From assembly GCF_000264455.2 (NCBI RefSeq), contig NC_017957.2:620001-684000 (forward strand): a stretch of DNA of 64,000 bases, given 5' to 3'. This DNA comes from Tistrella mobilis KA081020-065 (lineage in GTDB: Bacteria; Pseudomonadota; Alphaproteobacteria; Tistrellales; Tistrellaceae). The notes under the pieces are model-generated. The model worked only from the letters and a program-made list of their open reading frames with translations. It searched no databases and was not told the DNA's origin. The position numbers were made by a program, and so were the translations under genes. Position 1 is the first letter of the stretch, and the number at the start of each line of letters is the position of its first letter. Below are positions 26,795-34,870 of the stretch, in pieces.

Positions 26795-27747
26795 GAGGTC
26801 GGAACATCCTCGGAAACGGCAGGGACGGCGGCGGCGAGATGCTGGCGGATAGTCGCCACCACCGCCGGCAGGGCGTCGAAGCGACGGGGATAGTGCAGGC
26901 GATGGACCGGCACGCGCTGCACCAGCCGCAGAACCGCGGCCTGGATCGCCGGTTCCCGGCCGAGCGGCCCCATCACCCAGCCGCCATAGAGATTGCCAAG
27001 CACCAGCTTCAGCGCGGCAAGGCCGGACAGCCGCTCGATCCGGATGCCGGGCGTCTCTGCGGTCGCCGCCAGCCCGAAGATGCCGCGGAGCGGCAGCAGG
27101 CGGTCGGCCGCCGCGGTCGGCACCAGATCGTCGAACCGGAACTTGTCGACACCGGCGGCGACGGGGCGCTCCCCCCGCCCCGCCCAGGCCAGCCCTGCTA
27201 CCGAGCTGTCCCAGAGCCTGAGTTCGCGTTGCAGGGATCGCACGCGGGTCTCCCCCGCCACCTCCTGCAGATGGCAGACGTCATCGGCCACCAGTTCCGT
27301 GCCGGCATCGGTGAAGGCGGCGGCCAGCGTCGACTTGCCGGCGCCGGAATCGCCACAGAAGGCAGCCACCCCGTCGCCCAGCACCAGCCCGCTGGCATGC
27401 AGCGGCAACAGGCCGTTGCAGAAGGAGAGATGCGTATACACCGCCACCCGCATCATGTGATCGACATGCTCCGGCGCGTCGGGGGCAAGCACGACCTCGC
27501 GGCCCGCCACGATCATCAACCGGCCGAGCCCGGGCAGGATCTGGATGTAATGCGTGGCATCGATCCGGGAATGCGGGCCCGTGAACAGCGGCGCCGGCAG
27601 ATCTTCGGGCACGGGCCCGAGGCGGATGGTCGCCACCGGATCGCCCGCCTCGGGTCCGGCCGGCTCCAGCCCGCCGAGCGGCACGGCGCTCGCCAGCACC
27701 AGGCCCAGCATCCGGTAGCGATAGGGCAGATCATTCCCCGCCATCAT
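26791..27747 (-). CDS. HPr-kinase-like P-loop protein of RiPP locus
   Basis: About 318 aa. The start is placed at the ATG that overlaps the upstream stop codon (TGATG). The N-terminal half is unassigned; then LPLHASGLVLGDGVAAFCGDSGAGKSTLAAAF (Walker A at about 132-140) and ELVADDVC, the pattern of HprK-like kinases that accompany PqqD proteins. In paeninodin-type lasso clusters a related kinase phosphorylates a C-terminal serine of the precursor; here the candidate precursor has Ser44 near its C-terminus. Whether this protein phosphorylates it is untested. Residues 155-156 (DD) could be the Walker B/catalytic acids. Confidence 0.85.
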   Translation of the reverse strand: MMAGNDLPYRYRMLGLVLASAVPLGGLEPAGPEAGDPVATIRLGPVPEDLPAPLFTGPHSRIDATHYIQILPGLGRLMIVAGREVVLAPDAPEHVDHMMRVAVYTHLSFCNGLLPLHASGLVLGDGVAAFCGDSGAGKSTLAAAFTDAGTELVADDVCHLQEVAGETRVRSLQRELRLWDSSVAGLAWAGRGERPVAAGVDKFRFDDLVPTAAADRLLPLRGIFGLAATAETPGIRIERLSGLAALKLVLGNLYGGWVMGPLGREPAIQAAVLRLVQRVPVHRLHYPRRFDALPAVVATIRQHLAAAVPAVSEDVPTS

Positions 27748-29726
27748 CAATCACCCGCCTTTGCCGCATCCTCGCGGCCGGTCTGGTTGCTGCCCGAAAA
27801 CCGTCGGGCGAAGCGGCCGACATTCAACGCCTGGGTCAGGGTCACCTGCAGGGCGATCATCATCTCGCGGCTCTCGTCCGGACCGTCGATCTCTGCGGCC
27901 AGCACCTTCAGCCGCTCGATATCGAACAGGCCGGCGGTGTCGGGGCAGGCGGCGAGCGCATCGATCTCGCGCAGGATCTCGTCCCGCGCCGCCGACATCT
28001 GACGGCGCCAGGTCACTGCCTGGGCGCCCTGCCGCCGGTTCTCCACCACCGCCGGCGGCAACAGGCCGGCCATGGCCCTGCGGATCAGCCCGCGCGGCGT
28101 GCCGCCGGCCAGAAAGGCTTCGGGCGGCAAGCCCCAGCAGTATTCCGCCACCCGCCGGTCGGCGGTGGGATCGCGCAGCGACAGCCCGCAGCTCGCCTCG
28201 TAATAAAACGTGAGAAAGGCGAGGTCGTTATTGGCGAAGGCCGCGACCCGCCGTCCGCCATCGGCCAGCCGATCGGCACCGGGCCAGCGCCACACGGCCG
28301 CTTTCGCCAGACCATCGAGCCCGCCATCCGGCAGGGCCTCGGGCCGCAATGCCGCCGAAGCGTTTTCCAGCACCCGCCGGCCGATCCGGCGCCGCAAACC
28401 GGCCGGCACCGGCAGCCGGCGGCGGACCGCCATCGCCGTCTCCGCGACCAGCAGCCGGCGCTCGATCCGATTCAGATCGCGCAGCCGCCAGCCATGGCGG
28501 GCGAGCGCCAGGAACCGGCCGCGCAGGACCATGTCCGCCAGCCCCTCGAACCCCTCGGCACTGATGGTGAGATTGCCGTACCCGGCGTGAAGCAGCACGC
28601 CGGCCCCCCGACGGCCGGCCGCCCGGGCGATGTCGTCGAACCAGGGCATGTTCATGGCGTTGACCGGCGGCAGATCGGCCCCGGCGGCGATCCGGTCGAA
28701 CAGCTCCAGCTCCAGCGCCGGGGTTTCGCGGATCACATGATGGCGGATATTTGGGAAGCGGGCCGCGGTTTCGGCGGCAACACCGCTTTCGTCATGGCGC
28801 AGCAGCGGATGGACCGGGGGCGTGCCCTCGGGCGGGGCGGCGGTATAGGCGTCCAGCACGTCATTGCGGGCGGCCAGCACGCCCGCCGCCAGGGCGGTGA
28901 CGGCGCTACTGTCCAGCCCGCCGCTCAACTGGCTGGCGACGCCCCGGGCGCTGCGGGTCTGTGCGGCCACCGCCGTCTCCAGCACCGCACGCAGCCCCTC
29001 GGCATAATCATCCGTGCGGGCGAAGCGCAGCGGGGCCACGTGATCCGGCCGCCAGTGATGATCCACCACCACCCGGCCGGCCTGCATTTCAAGGAAGCAG
29101 CCGGGCGGCAGGGCCTGAATGTCCTGATAGATCGTCCGGTCGGCCGCCACCCGCCAGCGGATCGAATGGCGGGCAAGGGCAACGGGATCCAGCGCCCGCG
29201 GCACCGCCGGATCGGCGAACAGGCCCCGGGGCACGGTGGCGAAGCGCAGAAAATCGCGCGCCAGATGATAGACCAGCGGCCGCATGCCCAGGGCATCGCG
29301 CGCCAGCAGCAGCCGGTCCTCGCCCTCGTCGAACAGGGCCAGTGCGAAGGCCCCGCAGAACCAGCCGAGCGCATCGCGCCCCGCCGCCTCGAAACATCTG
29401 AGCGCGATCCGCCCGTCGGGCATGGACGCCGCCTCGGGCCCCGTCCGCCCCAGCCGGGCCAGCAGCTCCGCCCGATTGTCCAGCCGCCCGTCGAACACCA
29501 TCACCAGCCGGCCGCCGCCGCCGCGCATCGGCTGACGATCGACGCGATCCTCGGGCAGATCGACGAACTGCCGCCAGGCCAGCGCCGCACGGTCCCCGCG
29601 CACCACCCCGTCGGTGCCGCCCCCATCGGTGCCGCCCATGGGCAGCATCGCGCGAAGGCCCCGCGGCTGCCAGTCCGGGTCAACAGGACGTCCGTCACGG
29701 CTTGCGATACCCAGGATGCAGGACAA
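27747..29726 (-). CDS. Asparagine-synthetase-like enzyme, candidate lasso cyclase
   Basis: About 659 aa from a TTG at 29726, chosen because GGAG lies 9 nt upstream and the protein then begins MSCILGIASRDG like an asparagine-synthetase N-terminus. ATGs further out (29792, 29819, 29837) add a low-quality extension. The glutaminase-like domain has Cys at position 3, not 2, so it is probably inactive, as in lasso cyclases. The synthetase domain keeps the ATP-pyrophosphatase loop SQLSGGLDSSAVTALA (about 264-279). It would adenylate the Asp or Glu side chain that closes the ring. First gene of the operon, divergent from the acylase. Confidence 0.85.
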   Translation of the reverse strand: MSCILGIASRDGRPVDPDWQPRGLRAMLPMGGTDGGGTDGVVRGDRAALAWRQFVDLPEDRVDRQPMRGGGGRLVMVFDGRLDNRAELLARLGRTGPEAASMPDGRIALRCFEAAGRDALGWFCGAFALALFDEGEDRLLLARDALGMRPLVYHLARDFLRFATVPRGLFADPAVPRALDPVALARHSIRWRVAADRTIYQDIQALPPGCFLEMQAGRVVVDHHWRPDHVAPLRFARTDDYAEGLRAVLETAVAAQTRSARGVASQLSGGLDSSAVTALAAGVLAARNDVLDAYTAAPPEGTPPVHPLLRHDESGVAAETAARFPNIRHHVIRETPALELELFDRIAAGADLPPVNAMNMPWFDDIARAAGRRGAGVLLHAGYGNLTISAEGFEGLADMVLRGRFLALARHGWRLRDLNRIERRLLVAETAMAVRRRLPVPAGLRRRIGRRVLENASAALRPEALPDGGLDGLAKAAVWRWPGADRLADGGRRVAAFANNDLAFLTFYYEASCGLSLRDPTADRRVAEYCWGLPPEAFLAGGTPRGLIRRAMAGLLPPAVVENRRQGAQAVTWRRQMSAARDEILREIDALAACPDTAGLFDIERLKVLAAEIDGPDESREMMIALQVTLTQALNVGRFARRFSGSNQTGREDAAKAGD

Positions 29727-29894
29727 GCGTGCGGGCTCCGCGTTGCGGGGGAAGGAGGCCGGAAGATACACCACGGCAGGTCGCCCTTCCATCCCGGTTG
29801 ACGCCACCCCCCGCTTCATGCGCCCCTTTCCCGTCACCCGCCTTTCCCGTCACCCGCCTTCCCGCCACATTCGACTGCGAGGATCCTTCGCCCC

Positions 29895-32276
29895 ATGGCC
29901 GCCGATCGCATGCCCGACGATATCATCCTGGCCGGTCTCGACGGCCCTGCCGAGATCCGGATCGATGGCCACGGGCTGGCCCATCTGCGGGCGGGGTCGG
30001 AGGCGGATCTGTTTATGCTGCAGGGGTTCAACGCCGCCCGCGACCGGCTGTGGCAGATCGATCTCTGGCGCAAGCGCGGGCTGGGGCTGCTCTCGGCCGA
30101 TTTCGGGCCGGGCTATCTGGCGCAGGACCGCGCCGCGCGGCTGTTTCTCTATCGCGGCGACATGGCCGCGGAATGGGCCGCCTATGGGGTGCCGGGGCTG
30201 GAGGGGATCGTTGCCGCCTTCACCCGCGGCATCAATGCCTGGATCGCGCTGACCGAGGCCGATCCCGGGCTGCTGGCGCCCGAATTCCACGCGCTGGGTA
30301 CCCGGCCGGCGCGCTGGGCGCCCGAGGATGTGGTCCGCATCCGCAGCCATGCCCTGGTGCGTAACCTGACATCGGAAGTGATGCGTGCACGCCTTCTGGG
30401 GCGTGCCCGGGCGCTCGCCCGCGAACAGGGCCGGGCGGCCGACGACGCCGCGGCGCTGGCGCTGGATCTCGTCCGCCGCTCGATCGCGCCGGCGCATGAA
30501 ATCCGGGTGCCGGACGGGCTCGACCCCGAGGATATCGGCGCCCGGGTGCTGGATGATTTCCTGCTCGCCACCGCCCCGGTCAGCTTCGAGCCCGCCCGGC
30601 TTGCCGCGAACCTCGACGAGGCGCCACGCTGGTCCCGGGTCGATGCCGAGGGGCGGGTGATGGCGGTGATGGCGGCGGCCGAAGGCTCCAACAACTGGGT
30701 GGTGGCGCCCGGGCGCACGGCCACCGGCCGGCCCCTGCTCGCCAGCGATCCGCATCGCCATTACGCCCTGCCGTCGTTGCGCTATGCGGTCCATCTCACG
30801 GCACCCGGGCTCGACGTGATCGGCGCGGGCGAGCCCGCCATTCCCGGCATTTCGCTCGGCCATAACGGCCATGCCGCCTTCGCGCTCACCATCTTCCCCG
30901 CCGATCAGGAAGATCTGTTCGTCTGCGAAACCGCGGCGGAGGACCCGCTGCTCTACCGCCATGGCGACGGTTATGTGCCGATGACGGTGGTGGAAGAGAC
31001 CATCCCGGTGAAGGGCTGCCCGGATCAGACGGTCACGCTGCACTTCACCGTCCACGGGCCGGTGATTTTCCGCGATACGGACCGCCGCCGCGCCTTCGCG
31101 GTGCGCACCGTCTGGTCGGAGCCCGGGGCGGCTCCCTATCTGGCGGGGCTCGGCTGTATGCGGGCACGCACCCCCGAAGCCTATGCCGCCGCCCTCGGCC
31201 ACTGGTCGGTGCCCTCCACCAACCATGTCTATGCCGATATGGACGGGCGGATCGCCTGGATCGTGGGCGCGAAACTGCCGCTGCGCCCGGCCTCGGACGG
31301 GCTGCTGCCGGTGCCCGGCGACGGCCGCTATGACTGGTCGGGTTTCCAGGACCCCGCCGGCCTGCCGCGCGAGATCGACCCGCCGCGCGGCTTCATCGCC
31401 ACCGCCAACGAAATGAACCTGCCCGAGGGGCCGCTCCGCGCGCGCGGTTTCGGCTTCGAATGGCTGGAGCCCTTCCGTGCCGACCGGATCAAGGCGGTCC
31501 TGGCCGACGGCCCGCCGCACGACCCGGCCGCGGCCGAAGCCCTGCAGGGCGATGTGTTCTCGATCCCGGCCGCGCGGGTCTGCGGCCATCTGCCGGCGCC
31601 CGAAACCACACCCGCCGGCGACCTCCAGGACGGCCTGGCCCTGCTCGCCGGCTGGGATCATCATCTGCGGCTGAAAACGCCGGCGGCGGCGCTGTTCGAG
31701 ATCTGGTGGACCCATCATCTGCGCCCGGCGCTGCTCGACCGCATGACCGATGATCCGGCGCTGCGCCGGATGCTGGAGCCGGGCGATGTCGAAACCCTGC
31801 TCGACCGGCTCGACACCGACCCCGCGGCCCGTGCCTGCCTGCTGCCGACGCTCGGCCAGGCGGTCGCCGATTGCCGCCGTCGCTTCGGCGCCGACCCGGC
31901 CGGCTGGGATTGGGGGCGGTTCCACCACGCGCTCTTCGTCCATCCGCTGGCCGAGGCGGGTATCGGGGGCTTCCCGCAGCTTGGCCCGCTGCCGGTGGGC
32001 GGGTCGGGCATGACGGTGATGAACACCACCTATCGCCCCACGGACGGGCGGCTGGTGATCGGCGCCTCGTTCCGCATGGTGATCGATGTCGGCAACTGGG
32101 ATGCCGCACGCTTCGTCAACGGCCCCGGCCAGTCAGGGGACCCCACCAGCCCCCATCTGGCCGACCATGCCGAAGACTGGGCCCGCGCCGCCACCCTGCC
32201 CATGCCCTATAGCCGGGCCGCGGTCGATGCCGCCACCGTCACCACCATCCGCCTGCGCCCGCAGGCGCGGGCTTGA
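29895..32276 (+). CDS. Penicillin-acylase-family Ntn hydrolase without signal peptide
   Basis: 793 aa. Ntn-hydrolase layout: alpha chain with HGLAHLRAGSEADLFMLQGFNAARDRLWQIDLWRKRGLG, a spacer, then the autoproteolysis site AAEGSNNWVVAPGRTATGRPLLASDPH near residue 267, where Ser becomes the N-terminal nucleophile of the beta chain; downstream ISLGHNGHAAFALT and the AsN-type VPSTNHVYADMDGRIAWIVGAKLP are also present. Most relatives are periplasmic, yet this one has no signal peptide, so it acts in the cytoplasm. It is divergent from the cyclase-like gene, 168 bp apart. It may process or linearise the RiPP, or act on unrelated amides. Confidence 0.88.
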   Translation: MAADRMPDDIILAGLDGPAEIRIDGHGLAHLRAGSEADLFMLQGFNAARDRLWQIDLWRKRGLGLLSADFGPGYLAQDRAARLFLYRGDMAAEWAAYGVPGLEGIVAAFTRGINAWIALTEADPGLLAPEFHALGTRPARWAPEDVVRIRSHALVRNLTSEVMRARLLGRARALAREQGRAADDAAALALDLVRRSIAPAHEIRVPDGLDPEDIGARVLDDFLLATAPVSFEPARLAANLDEAPRWSRVDAEGRVMAVMAAAEGSNNWVVAPGRTATGRPLLASDPHRHYALPSLRYAVHLTAPGLDVIGAGEPAIPGISLGHNGHAAFALTIFPADQEDLFVCETAAEDPLLYRHGDGYVPMTVVEETIPVKGCPDQTVTLHFTVHGPVIFRDTDRRRAFAVRTVWSEPGAAPYLAGLGCMRARTPEAYAAALGHWSVPSTNHVYADMDGRIAWIVGAKLPLRPASDGLLPVPGDGRYDWSGFQDPAGLPREIDPPRGFIATANEMNLPEGPLRARGFGFEWLEPFRADRIKAVLADGPPHDPAAAEALQGDVFSIPAARVCGHLPAPETTPAGDLQDGLALLAGWDHHLRLKTPAAALFEIWWTHHLRPALLDRMTDDPALRRMLEPGDVETLLDRLDTDPAARACLLPTLGQAVADCRRRFGADPAGWDWGRFHHALFVHPLAEAGIGGFPQLGPLPVGGSGMTVMNTTYRPTDGRLVIGASFRMVIDVGNWDAARFVNGPGQSGDPTSPHLADHAEDWARAATLPMPYSRAAVDAATVTTIRLRPQARA

Positions 32277-32347
32277 CCGGCGCAGTCACTGCCGTAGACT
32301 TCAGAAATCGATGCGAGCCCTCTCGCCAAGACAAAAAGCCGGCGCCG

Positions 32348-32438
32348 CCAGATCAAACCCCGTTCCAAACGCTGTATCCGCCTCCCGATCTATTTGGCTC
32401 ACCTGATCGAACGAGAGGGTGAACACTGTTTGATCTGG
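32348..32438. repeat. Long-range inverted repeat in the leader of the enoyl-CoA hydratase gene
   Basis: Perfect 11-bp arms CCAGATCAAAC (32348-32358) and GTTTGATCTGG (32428-32438) enclose 69 bp. The region 32277-32482 is less GC-rich than its neighbours and holds no other gene. The arms could fold the mRNA leader about 45 nt before the start codon, or be a remnant of a mobile element; I saw no transposase. Confidence 0.6.
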
Positions 32439-32482
32439 AGGCCGACGGCCACGGAACCCGCCACAAGAAGGTTTCCCCCCAG

Positions 32483-33304
32483 ATGACTGCCCAGACCACC
32501 CCGGCCTACACCGACATCCTCTACGAGGTCGACGGCCCGCTTGCCGTCATCACCCTCAACCGCCCGGATCGTCTCAATGCCTGGACCCAGGTGATGGAAG
32601 ACGAGATGCACGCCGCCATGCTCCAGGCCGAGGCCGACGAGGCGGTGCGCGCGATCATCGTGACCGGTGCCGGGCGCGGCTTCTGCGCCGGTGCCGATAT
32701 GGGTCTGCTTTCGGGCGCCGCCGAAAGCCAGGGCACGCGTGAGCCGCGCGCGGCCGAAGCGGTGTCGGACGACAATTTCGACCAGAAATTCAGCTATATG
32801 CTGAAGCTGAAGACCCCGGTGATCGCGGCGATCAACGGCCCGGTCGCCGGCATCGGGTTGTGCATGGTGCTGTTCACCGATCTGCGCTTCATGGCCGAGG
32901 GGGCGAAGCTCACCACCGCCTTCGCCCGCCGCGGGCTGATCGCCGAACACGGCAGTTCCTGGATGCTGCCGCGGCTGATCGGCAACATGAACGCGCTGGA
33001 ACTGCTGTTCTCGGGCCGGCTGGTCGGCACCGCCGAAGCCGAGCGCCTGGGCCTGGTGCGCAGCCTGCCGGCCGAGGGCTTCCTCGATGCCGTCAAGACA
33101 TACGCCCGCGAACTGGTCACCACCTCGTCGCCGCGCTCGATCGGCGTGATGAAGGGCCAGGTCTACCGGGCGATGTTCCAGAACCTGTCGACCGCCTGGG
33201 ACGAGGCCAACCGGCTGATGGTGGAGAGCTTCGAAAGCGAGGATTTCCGCGAGGGCGTGAGCCATTTCGTGGAAAAGCGCGCCCCGGCCTTCACCGGCCG
33301 CTGA
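32483..33304 (+). CDS. Enoyl-CoA hydratase/isomerase family protein
   Basis: 273 aa crotonase fold. VTGAGRGFCAGADMGLL forms the first oxyanion-hole strand; INGPVAGIGLCMVLFTDLRFM and RRGLIAEHGSSWMLPRLIG supply the second (with Glu in AEHGSS, the catalytic acid of hydratases). The C-terminal helices are complete. It acts on CoA thioesters in fatty-acid or aromatic-acid degradation. It is single, with a TetR gene convergent 23 bp downstream. The start at 32483 has AAGGTTTCC rather than a strong ribosome site. Specific substrate unknown. Confidence 0.9.
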   Translation: MTAQTTPAYTDILYEVDGPLAVITLNRPDRLNAWTQVMEDEMHAAMLQAEADEAVRAIIVTGAGRGFCAGADMGLLSGAAESQGTREPRAAEAVSDDNFDQKFSYMLKLKTPVIAAINGPVAGIGLCMVLFTDLRFMAEGAKLTTAFARRGLIAEHGSSWMLPRLIGNMNALELLFSGRLVGTAEAERLGLVRSLPAEGFLDAVKTYARELVTTSSPRSIGVMKGQVYRAMFQNLSTAWDEANRLMVESFESEDFREGVSHFVEKRAPAFTGR

Positions 33305-33327
33305 ACCGCACGCAGGCGAGGCGCACG

Positions 33328-33960
33328 TCAGACCAGGCCGGAAAAGCGGAGCCGTTCCAGCACCGCCCCGGCCTCGGCCTCGGCGCCGACCATGGCGAGC
33401 GCATTGCGCACCATGCCTTCGGCGATGCGCGCCCGGGTCAGCCGGCCGTCGGGGCGGTACCAGTTGTGCACCCAGATGATCATGCCGGCGAGGGCAAGCG
33501 CGGTGACCCGCGGATCGGCGACCGTCAGCCGCCCCGCCGCTCGGCCGGCCTCCAGCATCTCGACCAGCAGCGCATCGAAGGCGCGCTGGGTGGCGATGAT
33601 CCGCTCCTGCCCCGCTTCGGGCAGATGGGCGAATTCGCGGGCATGGATGGCGATCTGCTGGTGGTTGTCGATCACCACCCCGGTGAAACCATGGGCCACC
33701 GCACCGATCTGCGCCACCGGGTCGAGCCCGGCACCCGCCACCCGCCGCACCACATCCAGCGAGGCATCGACCGAGGCTGCGCAGATCGTCGACAGGATCT
33801 CGGCCTTGCCCGAGAAATGGTCGTAGATCGAGGCCTTGGACATCTGCAGCCGCACCGCCAGATCGTCCAGCCTGGTGCGGGCATAGCCCTGGGTGAAGAA
33901 CAGCTCCGCCGCCGCCTTCAGGATCAGCGCCCGCTTGAATTCCCGGACGTCGTCGCGCAT
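33328..33960 (-). CDS. TetR-family transcriptional regulator
   Basis: 210 aa. HTH: RALILKAAAELFFTQGYARTRLDDLAVRLQMSKASIYDHFSGKAEIL, followed by a helical ligand domain with YRPDGRLTRARIAEGM, the pattern of fatty-acid or acyl-CoA responsive TetR proteins. The start at 33960 sits behind GAGAGG; the frame extends to 34155 but that stretch is unlike TetR N-termini. It is convergent with the enoyl-CoA hydratase gene, so control of it is possible but not shown. Between it and 34151 I see nothing. Confidence 0.92.
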   Translation of the reverse strand: MRDDVREFKRALILKAAAELFFTQGYARTRLDDLAVRLQMSKASIYDHFSGKAEILSTICAASVDASLDVVRRVAGAGLDPVAQIGAVAHGFTGVVIDNHQQIAIHAREFAHLPEAGQERIIATQRAFDALLVEMLEAGRAAGRLTVADPRVTALALAGMIIWVHNWYRPDGRLTRARIAEGMVRNALAMVGAEAEAGAVLERLRFSGLV

Positions 33961-34151
33961 CCGCCCCTCTCTTAAACTCCGCCCCCCGCCCGCCCGGCGG
34001 GTCAGGCGGCGGATGGTACCCGCAAGCGGTCCGGCTGTCGCCTGTGCTGACCCGCCGGGCGGCATTTGGCGCGGGCGCGTCAGAGCGACGCCACCACCCG
34101 GGGCGGACCGGCGCATCAGGGCATCGCTCAGGCGCCGGCGCAGGGCCGGGG

Positions 34152-34646
34152 TCATTGCGGCAGCCGATGCACCACCACCCGGAAACCCTCCTCGGGTGCC
34201 GGGGGGACGAAATGCGCGGTGATCTGGTCGAACTGGGCATCGGTGGCGGCGAAATCATGGCCGCCTGCGGCATTGCGCTGCCGCAGCCGGGCCCGGCAGA
34301 CCTCGTCGGGCAGGTCGATCAGATGCAGGCGATGGTCGGCACCGGCGGCCTCGAAGATCCCGCGCATCCAGGCGCGGTTGGCAAGGGTGTTGGCGGGGAA
34401 ATCCAGCACCACCGACAGGCCGGCGCGGAGCAGCCCGGCGACATGCGGCCCCATGGCGGCGCGCAGCCGGGCCGAATACCGCACATAATCGGCGACGCTG
34501 GTCATTTCAGGGCCATAGAGCCGGGCGAGCCAGGCGTCTTCGGCGATCAGCACCGTGGCGGGGGCGGCGGCAAGGCGGGCGGCAAGGGTGGACTTGCCGG
34601 CCGCGATCTTGCCCGAGAGCAGATGAAGGACGGGTGTGGAGGACAT
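34152..34646 (-). CDS. Small P-loop ATP-binding protein (kinase-like)
   Basis: 164 aa. Starts HLLSGKIAAGKSTLAARLAAA, a Walker A of the AAA_33/zeta-toxin/shikimate-kinase-like group. Then VLDFPANTLANRAWMRGIFEAAGADHRLHLIDLPDEVCRARLRQRN is the strand plus lid region seen in such small phosphotransferases. Substrate unknown; without an adjacent antitoxin gene I do not call it a zeta toxin. ATG at 34646 follows a weak ribosome site. Confidence 0.82.
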   Translation of the reverse strand: MSSTPVLHLLSGKIAAGKSTLAARLAAAPATVLIAEDAWLARLYGPEMTSVADYVRYSARLRAAMGPHVAGLLRAGLSVVLDFPANTLANRAWMRGIFEAAGADHRLHLIDLPDEVCRARLRQRNAAGGHDFAATDAQFDQITAHFVPPAPEEGFRVVVHRLPQ

Positions 34647-34743
34647 GGATCAGAAAACTTCCGGACAACGCCCCGGCCTCGCGAGACATATCCCGCAGAG
34701 CATACCGACGGCGGATGGCTGACAGAATGGCGCGCGCGATTGT

Positions 34744-34767
34744 CCCGGCCTGAAAGGTCAGGCCGGG
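34744..34767. terminator. Perfect hairpin between the kinase gene and the SGNH gene
   Basis: 10-bp stem CCCGGCCTGA/TCAGGCCGGG with an AAGG tetraloop, in a 224-bp gap without other features. The leftward SGNH/MBOAT transcript ends about 100 bp to the right, so this may terminate it; no T-run is seen. Confidence 0.5.
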
Positions 34768-34870
34768 CAGCTAATTCGACGGGTGCCACACATCATCCAC
34801 ATGTCGTCAGCTGGCCTTGTCGTTGATGGATTGCGCCAGCATAGCCCGGCCGGGCCATGGCGGGAAGCCA

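Noticed and set aside
26409-26807. Minus-strand frame overlapping the PqqD gene
   Set aside because: Different frame from the PqqD protein, with no recognisable domain; the PqqD-frame product is clearly the real one.
33961-34155. N-terminal extension of the TetR regulator
   Set aside because: Frame is open, but composition is unlike TetR N-termini and a ribosome site precedes the ATG at 33960.
34152-34646. Zeta-type toxin
   Set aside because: Walker A and size fit loosely, but there is no antitoxin gene and no zeta-specific motif; kept as generic P-loop protein.
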